Shown: piece by piece, positions 25,266 to 34,260 of the stretch
Numbering within the stretch: position 1 is the stretch's first letter
Layout of the letters: the number at the start of each line of letters is the position of its first letter
Assembly (NCBI RefSeq): GCF_900099965.1
Contig: NZ_FNDJ01000034.1
Coordinates: forward strand, 1 to 64,000
DNA: 64,000 nucleotides
DNA from: Nonomuraea jiangxiensis
GTDB lineage: Bacteria; Actinomycetota; Actinomycetes; Streptosporangiales; Streptosporangiaceae
Direction: 5' to 3'
Notes under the pieces: generated by a model
What the model was told of the DNA's origin: nothing
The model's input: only the letters and a program-made list of their open reading frames with translations
The model's database searches: none
Made by a program: the position numbers and the translations under genes

Positions 25266-25585
25266 CCTGACGTGTAGGGCATCAATACTCACCACCTTGT
25301 GGCGTTCGATCCGGCCTTCCATCGACACCACCACATGCTCATCTTGATTGAGTGGCCGTTGCCCACGGGCCTGATGCGCCGATGGGCGTTGTAGTGATCG
25401 ACATATTCGCTCAGGACCTAGCGCAGGTGACGTTCGCCATGGAGCAACAGGCGATCGGTGCACTCGGCTCGCACGGTCCAGATCCAGCGCTCGGCGAAGC
25501 AGTTCGCCCGTGGCGTCCGCGGCGGCGTCTTCAGCACCGTGATACCCACGGCGGCGAATACGGGGCTTCCCCCCAAGGCCAGGTA
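25266..25585 (-). mobile_element. IS remnant (copy 3 of 3)
   Basis: The minus strand carries the same transposase C-terminal pieces as the scars at 4987 and 21418: FAAVGITVLKTPPRTPRANCFAERW, a HGERHLR stretch and the PHQ-type tail, broken by stops. Its left edge repeats GTAGGGCATCAATACTC from copy 1. The bases up to 25712 contain nothing further I can identify. Confidence 0.7.
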
Positions 25586-25712
25586 GTTTAAGGTCTTTGA
25601 GCTGGTCGGCGACAGGCTCGGGCGACACCAGCCCCGTGGCGGCCTGGGCGGTGGCGGCGGGGAGCTCATCGTCGCCGTGGGTTACCACTCTGCCGCCGTT
25701 ACGCTCCAGGCC

Positions 25713-26465
25713 TCAGGCGTCTGTGACGAGGCGGTCCAGGGAGGTGGTGGGCAGGACGATCCAGCCCTCCGTGGCCGCCGTACCCTCTTGCTCCGCCGTC
25801 GGCGCGCCGACCAGGCCGAGGGCCGACGCGCGTGCGGCGAGTGCCGACACAACGGCGTCGGTGGCGTCGTCCGAGGCCCGGCAGAGTGGCTCGTACTCGC
25901 CCGGGTCCAGCCACGGCGCCGCCTCCAGCAGCCGGTCCACGAGCAGGCCCAGCTCGGTGAGGTTGGCGGCGCGCTTGTATCCCCGGTACGGCAGCCCCCA
26001 CCGCTTCAGGCAGGCCGCCGGATAGACCTCCACAACTGCCCCTCTGCCGCGCCGATCGACTGGCCGGCCACGGCGGGCGAGCTCGGCCAGCAGGGCGGCG
26101 CAGCGCATGGTGGCATGCCCGATGCGGTCGGCGGACACACTCAGCGGCGTCAACCCGGTCTGTTCGTGTACCACCTGGTCGGTGACTCGCAGCGCCAGGT
26201 CCCGCCGCCAGGCCCGGCCGACCAACCCCTCCGGCACCCGTACGTCCCCGGCGCGATGGGCACAAACGAAGTCGACGAACTTGTCGGGCCAGCCGAGCGG
26301 ACAGTCGACCCCCGCCTTGTCCGCGCCCAGCATCGCCTCGACGATCAGGTCGTCGTCCGCTCCGGCCACCAACCTGATGATCCGCGCCCGGCCGGCCGAC
26401 CAGTCGACCCAGGCCACAGCGGTTCGCGCCGCCTCCGCGGCGAGATCGATACCGACCGTCAACAT
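25713..26465 (-). CDS. DUF429 family protein
   Basis: A 250-residue protein matching the DUF429 pattern: TVGIDLAAEAARTAVAWVDW at the N-terminus, AGVDCPLGWPDKFVDF, VEVYPAACLKRWGLP, and a DDATDAVVSALAA segment near the end. The fold is RNase H-like with Asp residues at the positions expected for metal binding (GIDLA, DCPLG, DDATDA). The biochemical role is unestablished. It stands alone between an IS scar and the amidase gene. Confidence 0.85.
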   Translation of the reverse strand: MLTVGIDLAAEAARTAVAWVDWSAGRARIIRLVAGADDDLIVEAMLGADKAGVDCPLGWPDKFVDFVCAHRAGDVRVPEGLVGRAWRRDLALRVTDQVVHEQTGLTPLSVSADRIGHATMRCAALLAELARRGRPVDRRGRGAVVEVYPAACLKRWGLPYRGYKRAANLTELGLLVDRLLEAAPWLDPGEYEPLCRASDDATDAVVSALAARASALGLVGAPTAEQEGTAATEGWIVLPTTSLDRLVTDA

Positions 26466-26530
26466 CCCCTCACGATAGGGCCATCCCGGGGGAAGGCGGA
26501 TACGGCGCGGAGACCGTTGGTGGCGGGTTT

Positions 26531-28162
26531 CTACTGGGACTGCTCGGCGGCCTCCTCCGCCGTGACGCGGCCACGTTCGGGGGCCGCCGCACGGGCCTGG
26601 GCGGGCGCGGGGTCCGGCGGGCGGCGCCAGTGCCAGTCCGAGACCGCTTGATAGGCCGCGACGACCGACAACAGCCGGTCCTCCGCGTACGGCAGGCCGC
26701 CGAGGATCGTGCCGATGGGCTCGCCCGTGGCGGTGAAACCGATGGGGAACCCGATCTCGGGCAGCCCGATGGAGTCGAATGGCGTCGGCGAGGTCTGCAC
26801 CACCACGTCACAACTGCCGAATATCTGATCCAGCACACGTTCGAGCAGCAGCAGCTTGGCCCGCTGCCCGGTGATGTACTCGTTCGAGCCCATCGTCGCG
26901 CCCTGCAGCCAGCCGATCACCGACACGCCGAACCCGCGCAGGTCGCTCCGCAGGTACGGCATGAACGGCTCGCTGCGCTCCGGCAGGCGTACGTTGTTGA
27001 AGTCGTTGCCGGTGAGCAGGCTCCAGTCGGCCGGGAACGGCACGTCCACCAGCGTGGCCCCGCGAATCCCTGCCATCGCGGCCAGGAACGCGCGGCGAGC
27101 CAGCGCGGTCGCGGACGTGCCGTCGGCGTAGCCCGGGAGCACGCCGATGCGGGTGTTCCAGCGGAGTTTCACCCGGTTTCCCGAGTACACCGGGGTGGCC
27201 GCGTTGATGAGGTCGGGAACCTTCGGCAGGCCCTGCGTACGCGGGTCGTTCTGGTCCTCGCCCGCCATCGCGGTGAGCATGATCGCCGCGTCCTTGGCGT
27301 CCCGCGCGAGCGGGCCCGGGTGGTCGCGGGTGTAGCTGAGCGGGATGATCCCGTGCAGCGAGACCCGGCCCATGGTGGGCTTGAGGCCGGTGAGGTTCTG
27401 CGCGTTGGAGGGCGCGGTGATGGAGCCGCCGGTCTGGGTTCCGGTTCCGGAGGCGGCCATGCGCCCGGCCACCGAGGTCGCGGTGCCGGTGGACGAGCCG
27501 CCGGGATCGACGTTCGGCCGGTCCGGGGTCCACGCGTTCACCGTGGTGATCACGCCGGCCGGGGTCGTCGCCCTGGTGGTGGCCAGCGGGCCCATCTGGG
27601 TCTTGCCGAGCACGATTGCCCCGGCCGCCTTGAGGTTCGCCACCGGGGTGGCGTCGAACGTGGGCACGAAGTCCTGGAACAGGAAGGAGTTCGCGGTGGT
27701 GCGCACCCCCGCGGTGTAGTAGTTGTCCTTGATCGCGAGCGGGATGCCGTGCAGCGCGCCCCGGTTGGGCCGCTTGGCCGCCGCCCTGGCCGCCTCGCGG
27801 GCGGCGTCGGCGAGTACGGTGTTGAACGCCTGGTAGGTCGCGTCGTACGCGGCGATTCTGGCCAGATACGCCTCGGTCAGCTCCAGCGGGGAGATCTTGC
27901 GGTTGCGGATCATCCACGCGGCCTCGGCCAGCGTCAGCTCGGTCGGGTCGGCTATGGCCTCGGGCCGCGGCTTGACGTAGGCGTTGCCGTCGTCCAGGCC
28001 GGGCCGGTCCCGGTCTTTGTCCGATGCCCAGGCGGCCGACGGTAGCGCGGATAGGGCCGCCGTCCCGACGGCGCTCACGGCCGCGGCCCTGGCCAGGAAC
28101 GCACGCCGGTCGAAGGTGCGGTCGAGGGGCTGGTCGCCGGAGGGCTCGTCGGTTGTGGTCAT
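26531..28162 (-). CDS. Exported amidase (amidase signature family)
   Basis: A 543-residue protein started at ATG 28162, which overlaps the upstream small gene by ATGA. A Tat-type signal (DRRAFLARAAAVSAVGTAA) is followed by the amidase signature domain. The Ser-Ser-Lys triad is visible: Lys in GIPLAIKDNYY, Ser in DPGGSSTGTA and Ser in TGGSITAPS. These enzymes hydrolyse C-N amide bonds with broad specificity. The signal suggests action outside the membrane. The downstream tail is rich in Ala, Pro and charged residues and may be disordered. Confidence 0.88.
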   Translation of the reverse strand: MTTTDEPSGDQPLDRTFDRRAFLARAAAVSAVGTAALSALPSAAWASDKDRDRPGLDDGNAYVKPRPEAIADPTELTLAEAAWMIRNRKISPLELTEAYLARIAAYDATYQAFNTVLADAAREAARAAAKRPNRGALHGIPLAIKDNYYTAGVRTTANSFLFQDFVPTFDATPVANLKAAGAIVLGKTQMGPLATTRATTPAGVITTVNAWTPDRPNVDPGGSSTGTATSVAGRMAASGTGTQTGGSITAPSNAQNLTGLKPTMGRVSLHGIIPLSYTRDHPGPLARDAKDAAIMLTAMAGEDQNDPRTQGLPKVPDLINAATPVYSGNRVKLRWNTRIGVLPGYADGTSATALARRAFLAAMAGIRGATLVDVPFPADWSLLTGNDFNNVRLPERSEPFMPYLRSDLRGFGVSVIGWLQGATMGSNEYITGQRAKLLLLERVLDQIFGSCDVVVQTSPTPFDSIGLPEIGFPIGFTATGEPIGTILGGLPYAEDRLLSVVAAYQAVSDWHWRRPPDPAPAQARAAAPERGRVTAEEAAEQSQ

Positions 28163-28458
28163 TTGCGCCACTCCGTCGCAATGGAGGGGTAGAGCATGGG
28201 GGCGCGCTGCTGGGAGAGCGCGGGTTCGGACGCCGGGCTGGTTCCGTCCGGCGCGGGCAGCTGGTACGCGGCCAGCGCCGCGACCGAGCCGCGCATGAAC
28301 GAGCGGAGCGAGGCCATGACCGTGTCGCGGCCCGGCGCGCCGGTCTCGGGATCGGCTGTGGTGCCTGGTGGGAGTTGGTCGAGATCGATACCGAGTATGG
28401 CGAGCCTGGCCTTGATCGCGGTGTCGAGCTCTGCGTCGGTTGGTGCGGGAAGTGCCAC
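28159..28458 (-). CDS. Small protein co-translated with amidase
   Basis: About 99 residues from GTG 28458, chosen because TTGGAGA precedes it; an upstream ATG at 28503 is possible. The sequence is PTDAELDTAIKARLAILGI, a Pro/Gly-rich middle, then SLRSFMRGSVAALAAYQLP. No signal peptide or known motif is visible. Its stop overlaps the amidase start, so the two are made together. It could be a chaperone or subunit for the Tat-exported amidase; that is inference from the coupling. Confidence 0.6.
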   Translation of the reverse strand: MALPAPTDAELDTAIKARLAILGIDLDQLPPGTTADPETGAPGRDTVMASLRSFMRGSVAALAAYQLPAPDGTSPASEPALSQQRAPMLYPSIATEWRK

Positions 28459-28566
28459 GAATGTTCTCCAAGGGAGACTTAGTCCGGTTTGAGAGCACTT
28501 CACATCGCGCTTATGTCCGACAAATCACGATCTTGTGAAACTCAAGTGACTAGTGTTACTGCTGGT

Positions 28567-28797
28567 TCATGGGGCACCTCCGTCCAGGGCTTCGCAGACG
28601 GTGAGCGCGTCACCGATGGCGGCGACGTCGTGAGTGCGGATGAAGTCCACGCCCTGGCGCGCGGCGTACAGTTCCGCCGCCAGGGTGGCAGGACCAATAT
28701 CCGCCAGATCGCGCCCGGTGAGCATACGAAGGAACGATTTGCGGGACGGAGAGGACAGGACCGCGACGGTGAGGACTGACGGCCCTTCGGCGGCCAT
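28567..28797 (-). pseudogene. folP: Dihydropteroate synthase C-terminal fragment
   Basis: The readable part is PSRKSFLRMLTGRDLADIG, then TLAAELYAARQGVDFIRTHD and AIGDALTVCEALDGGA to a stop. SRKSFL is the pABA/pterin-binding loop and RTHDV the end of the TIM barrel. A further scrap (LLPSREDVHSAAEALIDG) appears in another frame just upstream. The N-terminal two thirds are missing, so it cannot be functional. Confidence 0.7.
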
Positions 28798-28902
28798 CGA
28801 TCAGTGCCTCGGCAGCCGAATGAACGTCCTCCCGTGAAGGCAGTAGCGGCACCTCCGCCGGCCGGTCGGGCAGGTGATACAGCCACCGGACCGCCGAGCC
28901 GG

Positions 28903-29200
28903 CTACCCGAGCGCCTCGAAGCCCTCGATCAGGTAGGCGGATTTGGAGTTGTGGTCGGCCCGCTGTGGGGAGCCGAATCGACTGCGGCCGTCTTCAGAAT
29001 CGCCCGTACGGTACTGGGGGAGACCTTGTGACCCAGAGTGGCGATCTCTGCGGCGGCGCGTCGGGGGTCGACCCGGCTCGCGCTTGGAATGAGTCCACCG
29101 TCGCTTCACCCACGCGGCGTGCCATCGCTGGAGCGTCAACGGGGTGATGGACAGGTAGTGACGGCGGCGTCGGGGCGGTAGCCGCCAGCGCGGAAAAGAT
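28903..29200 (-). mobile_element. IS remnant, N-terminal transposase fragment
   Basis: On the minus strand TLQRWHAAWVKRRWTHSKRE followed by GRPPTRR, then in another frame EIATLGHKVSPSTVRAILKT, are pieces of the HTH half of an rve-type transposase. A frame change separates them and the catalytic core is absent. Confidence 0.6.
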
Positions 29201-29882
29201 CGCTCGGTCGGCCCACGATGGCCGGGGAACAGTGACCTGGCCGCGAAGGACCGCGAGCGGGTGGCGCTGTACGAGGATCTCGATGTCTTTCGACGTCTGT
29301 GATCGATCAGGCAGCGATCCAGTTAATCAGCGACAGAGTATTAACTGGACACCCCTCCGCTCGGGTTCCTTGGAAACTGTCTGCTCTAGCGCGCCTGGTC
29401 GCGGTCGCGACACAGGGTTGAGATCTTGAATAAAAATTCAATATAGCGGCTTCATCGCTATTGGCCAGAGAATGGTAGCTGCGCGACCGCAAGGTCGAGG
29501 GACTGGGGGACCGGCGGGGTGGTGGGTGACCTGGTACGGCAGATTTCACGCTCGCCAGGTACGTGATGGGCTGGAGTTGGATTGGTGTCCTGCGCGGGGC
29601 GCATGTGTCCGTCCAGGGCGTTGTCGTCGACCGCTCCAGGCTTGTGGCTGGTGAGATGAAAGGAGTAGATCTTCTTCCGGCATCGAAGCGTGCCCAGTCC
29701 AGCTTCGGCCCTGGGGTATTGTCCGCGGACCATGAGCTGAGATACTGCCTATTAACGCCGGGTTCGAGAACCATGAGCGCTGGGCTACCTGGGCGAAAAG
29801 GGGTTGCGCGCCGGCTTCGGCACGCTGGTTCCTTTGCGTAGGTGTGGCGACCCTGGGGATGCATGATTTGCTGAAGGGGTCT
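29201..29882. other. Gene-poor region upstream of lsr2
   Basis: About 680 bases in which no frame shows recognisable protein content. It is more AT-rich than the rest of the window and includes the palindrome at 29426-29441. Confidence 0.4.
29426..29441. repeat. AT-only palindrome
   Basis: TTGAAT-AAAA-ATTCAA, with perfect 6-bp arms, in an AT-rich patch (GAATAAAAATTCAATATAG). Such AT stretches are preferred targets of Lsr2, whose gene starts about 480 bases downstream. Confidence 0.4.
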
Positions 29883-29896
29883 ATAGTACTTACTAT
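29883..29896. promoter_or_regulatory. Palindrome in the lsr2 promoter
   Basis: ATAGTA-CT-TACTAT, a perfect 6-bp dyad, lies 22 bases before the lsr2 start codon in an AT-rich stretch. It may be an operator or part of the promoter; Lsr2 autobinding is possible. Confidence 0.5.
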
Positions 29897-29918
29897 CAGA
29901 CGTAATTGGAGCATCCCT

Positions 29919-30260
29919 ATGGCGAAGCGTATTGTTGAGTCCTTTGTCGATGACATCGATGGCAGCGATGCGGAGGGCACCACGAGGTTCGCTGTCGACG
30001 GCACGAGCTACGAGATCGACCTGTCGGGCTCGAACAGGGAGAAGTTGGAGAAGGCGCTCGCTCCCTTTATCACCAAGGCTCGCGCGGTCCGTGTCGTCAG
30101 GGGTGTCCGCGGACGACGTGGCGGCGTCGGTTCTGCTCGGGCGGTCAGCCGTGAGAAGTCCGCGGAGATCAGGCAGTGGGCCAAGGCTCAGGGCCTGCCG
30201 GTGAGTGAGCGGGGTCGCATCGCCGCCACCGTCGTGGAGCAGTACGAGGCAGCCCACTGA
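29919..30260 (+). CDS. lsr2: Lsr2-like nucleoid-associated xenogeneic silencer
   Basis: A 113-residue protein started at ATG 29919 (MAKRIVESFVDDIDGSDAEG), the conserved Lsr2 N-terminus. The dimerisation domain is about residues 1-58 (TTRFAVDGTSYEIDLS, then NREKLEKALAPFI). The C-terminal DNA-binding domain has REKSAEIRQWAKAQGL and the RGR minor-groove motif (SERGRI). Lsr2 bridges AT-rich DNA and silences acquired genes. Its place among IS debris suggests an accessory paralogue rather than the single housekeeping copy; whether others exist cannot be seen here. Confidence 0.9.
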   Translation: MAKRIVESFVDDIDGSDAEGTTRFAVDGTSYEIDLSGSNREKLEKALAPFITKARAVRVVRGVRGRRGGVGSARAVSREKSAEIRQWAKAQGLPVSERGRIAATVVEQYEAAH

Positions 30261-30430
30261 GGGAGCACCTTGGTTCCCAGCAAAGCTTTGCTCGCGAGCG
30301 TGACGATTTCGCTTGCTTCAGCTCACGACAGCAGCCTGCACGCCGGCCAGCCGGGACGGCGCGGCCTAGATGTCGGCAGCGACCACTCGCGCGTCGCCAG
30401 AGCCGGCGATGCGCCGCCTGGCCTGGCGGT

Positions 30431-32554
30431 CTAGGTGAAGATGTCGAACGCGTCGACGAGCATGTACTGGCCTGATCGTTTGACGCCGCGTAGCGTGTGC
30501 GTTCCCTGCGGGAGCCCGCGGACGCCCCAGATGACCTGTGCGGCCAGCCGGGTGGGGTTGGTCGTGTCGACGGTGGCTCTGAGGGCGCCGTCGAGGTAGA
30601 TGTCGACGAGGCCCTGGTCGGAGTACTTCTCCGACAGGAAGTCGATTCCGGTGCCGGTGAAGGTGTAGGCGAACGAGGCGCCGTTGGTGGTGGTGTACTG
30701 CACGTCGTTGTTGACGTCGCCGTAGCCGCGGCCGCTGCTGGTGGACCAGCCGGTGCTGTAGGTGGCCGCGTCGCCGTTGACCCGGTGGATGGTGGCGTCC
30801 GTGGGGTAGAGCTGTGTCGCCGGCACGATCTGGGCCGGTGTGTTGGGGCTGGCCCAGGCGAGTTTCATGAATGCCTCGCTGGTCCGGTCGGTGTAGTCGA
30901 TGCGGATCTCGTGGCGGCGGCCGGCGACGAGGGTCACGCTGCCCTGGTCGACGGCGGCTGTGTGCGGGGTGTTGTTGTTGATGACCAGTTGACCGTCGAT
31001 CCACAACTGCACGGTGTCATCGGACCCCGTGGTGAAGGTGTAGCGCTCGGAGTAGCGCGGCTCGATCGTGCCGGTCCAGCGGGCGGAGAAGTTGTCGGTG
31101 TTGATCGCCGGCGCCGGGGAGCCGCTGAAGCGCCAGGCGTAGTTGACGGTCGGATCGGTCCGGGTGACCACCGGGGAGCCGGTGAACGTGGTGTTGTTCC
31201 AGTACGCCGCCTTGAGCCCGGTGCCGGTGCCGACGGCCCGGGGTGCGGTCGGGACGATGTCGGCCTCGATGACGGTGGCGATGGCGTTGGTGGCGGCGCC
31301 GCTGGGCAGGAAGTCGTAGCCGTCGCCGGCCGTCCGGTAGGTCACGGGTGAGCTGCTGCCGATCACCCGTGCACCGGTGACGGTGAACGGTGCGCGCTGG
31401 CTGAGGTGCAGAGTGCCGGCCCAGTTGTTGACGATCAGGTAGAGCTTGTTGCCCTTACGCGTGACACGGCCCCAGCCCGGCTGATTGACCAGGCCGGTGT
31501 GGCCCGCGCCATGGATCGCCGCCGCATTGGTGGCCATCCACGTGCCGATGCCGCGCAGGCCGTCGGACTGCCCGGTGGTGACCGCGCCGGTGTCGGTCGG
31601 GCCGATGTTGAGCAGCAGGTTGGCGCCGTTGCTGGTCAGGGTCGCGAGGTCACGGACCATCGTGGTCGGGGACTTGAAGTTGGTGTCCCAGGCCGCGTAG
31701 CCCCAGGTGTTGTTGATGGTGATGCAGGATTCGTTGAGCTGGATCGACGGCGGGGAACCGGCCAGCGCCTGCTCGGGGGTGCCGAAGTCGCCGTCGATGG
31801 CCCGGCGTTTGCCGACCCGGTTGTTGATGACGGCCTGGGGGGCGATGCTGCGGACGTACCGTTCGAGATCTTCGCCGTTCTGGGCCGACCATGGGTTGAC
31901 CGGGTTGCTCTCGGCCCATTCACCGTCGAACCACAGCACGGCGGGGTCGTAGGCGGTCACCAACTCCTGGAGCTGGGCCTTCATCTTGGTGATGTAGGCC
32001 GGGAAGTCGCCGGTGAAGTCGGGGTCGTGCCAGTCCCAGATGGAGTAGTAGAAGCCGAGCTTGATGCCGTTGGCGGTCGCGGCCGTCTTGAGCTCGCGCA
32101 GGATGTCGCGGCTGAAGCCGGAGTGGTCGCGGATGTTCCACCGGTTGACCGCCGTGGGCCACATCGCAAAGCCGTCGTGGTGCTTGGAGGTAATGACGAT
32201 GTACTTCTGGCCGGCCTGCTTGGCCATCCGCACAATGGCGTTCGCGTCGAACGCGGTGGGCTTGAACGCGGCGGCCTGCGCCTCGTAGTCACTCCACGGG
32301 ATGTTGCACTGCCGCTTGATCCACTCGACCTCCCGGCAGTTGTTGTACTGGCCCTTGTACATGGCGTATGGGCCGAAATGGATGAACATGCCGAAGCGCG
32401 CCTCGTCGAACCAGCGGGTTCGCGACGAGGTCAGCGCGTCATCGACGACGTAGTTGTCGCCGGGTGCGGCGGCAGCCGGCGCCGATGGCATGGAGACCAG
32501 TGCCGTCAGCGCGACGAGTAAGGACAGTGCTGTCCGGGCGACTTTTGACCGCAT
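30431..32554 (-). CDS. Secreted alpha-L-fucosidase (GH29) with PA14 domain
   Basis: A 707-residue protein with a Sec signal (about 1-30). The GH29 barrel covers ~45-360: RFGMFIHFGPYAMYKGQYNN, YIVITSKHHDGFAMW, LGFYYSIWDWHDPDF and VLWFDGEW, whose Asp is the expected nucleophile. A beta-sandwich follows, then a PA14 domain (about 440-580: GLKAAYWNNTTFTGSPV, RYTFTTGSDDTVQLWIDG) and a C-terminal galactose-binding-like module. The enzyme should release fucose from extracellular glycans, with PA14 aiding carbohydrate binding. No fucose catabolic genes are adjacent. Confidence 0.9.
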   Translation of the reverse strand: MRSKVARTALSLLVALTALVSMPSAPAAAAPGDNYVVDDALTSSRTRWFDEARFGMFIHFGPYAMYKGQYNNCREVEWIKRQCNIPWSDYEAQAAAFKPTAFDANAIVRMAKQAGQKYIVITSKHHDGFAMWPTAVNRWNIRDHSGFSRDILRELKTAATANGIKLGFYYSIWDWHDPDFTGDFPAYITKMKAQLQELVTAYDPAVLWFDGEWAESNPVNPWSAQNGEDLERYVRSIAPQAVINNRVGKRRAIDGDFGTPEQALAGSPPSIQLNESCITINNTWGYAAWDTNFKSPTTMVRDLATLTSNGANLLLNIGPTDTGAVTTGQSDGLRGIGTWMATNAAAIHGAGHTGLVNQPGWGRVTRKGNKLYLIVNNWAGTLHLSQRAPFTVTGARVIGSSSPVTYRTAGDGYDFLPSGAATNAIATVIEADIVPTAPRAVGTGTGLKAAYWNNTTFTGSPVVTRTDPTVNYAWRFSGSPAPAINTDNFSARWTGTIEPRYSERYTFTTGSDDTVQLWIDGQLVINNNTPHTAAVDQGSVTLVAGRRHEIRIDYTDRTSEAFMKLAWASPNTPAQIVPATQLYPTDATIHRVNGDAATYSTGWSTSSGRGYGDVNNDVQYTTTNGASFAYTFTGTGIDFLSEKYSDQGLVDIYLDGALRATVDTTNPTRLAAQVIWGVRGLPQGTHTLRGVKRSGQYMLVDAFDIFT

Positions 32555-32919
32555 GGAGTCCTCTCCTGTGACTGGGGATGGCGATCAGTTCGCCGCTGCG
32601 TGCACGCCGCTACAGCGGCAGCGAACCAAGAGGTACGTGCCATATTGATCCCCTGAAACATCCGATCTGTCAAGCAAGAAATTGGGGCGTTAGAGAAGAT
32701 TCTCGGCGCTCGAATCCGGTCGGGCAGGCCATGTTTCGAAACCACAGGCTAATCGCCATGCCAATACATTGGATGTATGAAGGAGAACGTTATCTTTTGT
32801 GAAGAGCCAGGCAGGTACGGTCCAGATAGACCAGGTATCGCCACCCCACTGCCGCCGACTGGCCGCCCTCCGGGTTCGGGGCCCGGTGGTCTCCCACGCC
32901 CGCGGAGGGCCTACGTTGC

Positions 32920-33960
32920 CGCGCAGCCCTCCCTGGACCGGGTGGAGATCAGCGACCGCAAGGCGGGAGCGATCAAGCTGACACCGATCGAGGCTGCCCC
33001 CGAGCCGCGCAACCTGCGCCGGATCAAGAACGAGGTGGCCCGCCGGTGGAGCGCCGTCCCGCTGATCGACATCCTCAAGGAGGCGATCCTGCGCACCGGC
33101 TGCCTGGCCAAGGTGACCGCGACAACCGGCACCGGCCACATGAGCCCCGAAGTTCTCGCCGAACGGCTGATACTGGTCATCTACGCCTACGGCACCAACT
33201 GCGGCATCCGGCAGATGATCTCCGGCGCGCGCCCACAGCGAGGAGGACCTGCGCTACGTGCGTCGTCGCTACCTGACCCCGGAGGTGGCCCGCACCATCG
33301 CGGTCGAGATCGCCAACGCCACCTTCACCGCCCGCGACACCAGGCTGTGGGGGCAGGGCTCAACCGCGGTCGCCTCTGACTCCACCCACTTCCGCGCGTG
33401 GGGATCAGAATCTGTTCACTGAGTGGGACGCTGAAGGCGTCGGCCTCCGAGGTGGCCGCCATGGTGGAGGGTGCCACCCGGCATGGCACCACCATGAAGG
33501 TCGAGGGCGACTACGTGGACTCGCATGGGGAGTCGGAGCCTGGCCTCCGAGCCACCGGGTTGCTGAACGTGGATCTGCTGCCGCGCATCAAGCAGATCAA
33601 CCAGGTCAAGCTGTATCAGGCCGACTACGGAGACCTGGCCCGGTATACCGGGCGATGCTGGAGATCGGCGCGCACCACGTTCGTCGCCCGCTACTTGTAT
33701 GACCGCGACCTGCAGCGGGAGATCGAGGAAGGGCTGAACGTGGTCGAGGCGTGGAACCACGCCAACTCGGTGATTTGCTACGGCCGCGGGGGCGAGATTT
33801 CCACCAATCGGCGCGATGAGGTGGAGATGACGGCTCTGTGCCTGAGGATCTTGCAGGCCTCGCTCGTCATGGTGAATGTTCGGTGCTCTCGGCTCTCTTG
33901 GCGGCACATGACGAGCAACTTGTTGATCATGTTGAGAGTCACTGATCTCCCCATGTGATT
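32920..33960 (+). mobile_element. Decayed Tn3-family transposase
   Basis: In-order fragments in several frames: GAIKLTPIEAAPEPRNLRR and WSAVPLIDILKEAILRTGC, then EEDLRYVRRRYLTPEVA, VASDSTHFRAW (first catalytic Asp), MKVEGDYVDSHGESE (second Asp), YQADYGDLARYTG and RGGEISTNRRDEVEMTALC (Glu). These are diagnostic of Tn3 transposases. The N-terminal half, parts of the core and the terminal repeats are missing, so the element is dead. Confidence 0.8.
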
Positions 33961-34221
33961 CGCGTGCGCGCCTCGGGGGTGGTTGCCGATCAGTTGGCGG
34001 GGGCGCCTATAGTGGGCGGACGGAACCTGCGGAGACACCGGGCAGGCCCTGAAATCACGGGGTCGCGGGCGGGTTCCGTCGTTACTGCTTCGAGTAGATC
34101 CTCGTGCGGTTGTCTGCTCCGGCTCTCCATCGCGTCGCTCGATCCGTACGCGATCCGCTCTTCGCGGAATGGTGAGAGCCGTCCGAATTCAGCAACACGC
34201 GACGTCTGCGAGCCCATCGGG

Positions 34222-34260
34222 ATGATGCACACGCGCGCTCACATGAGGAAGACGCTGTGA
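34222..34260 (+). other. Possible 12-codon leader peptide before the acetolactate synthase
   Basis: ATGATGCACACGCGC opens a short frame (MMHTRAHMRKTL) whose TGA stop overlaps the GTG start of the next gene. The overlap would couple translation. It has no branched-chain codon run (one Leu), so classical attenuation is not supported. Confidence 0.3.

Noticed and set aside
29307..30257. A 316-residue minus-strand frame overlapping lsr2
   Set aside because: Lsr2 on the plus strand is unmistakable; the minus frame is Ser/Pro/Arg-rich without motifs.
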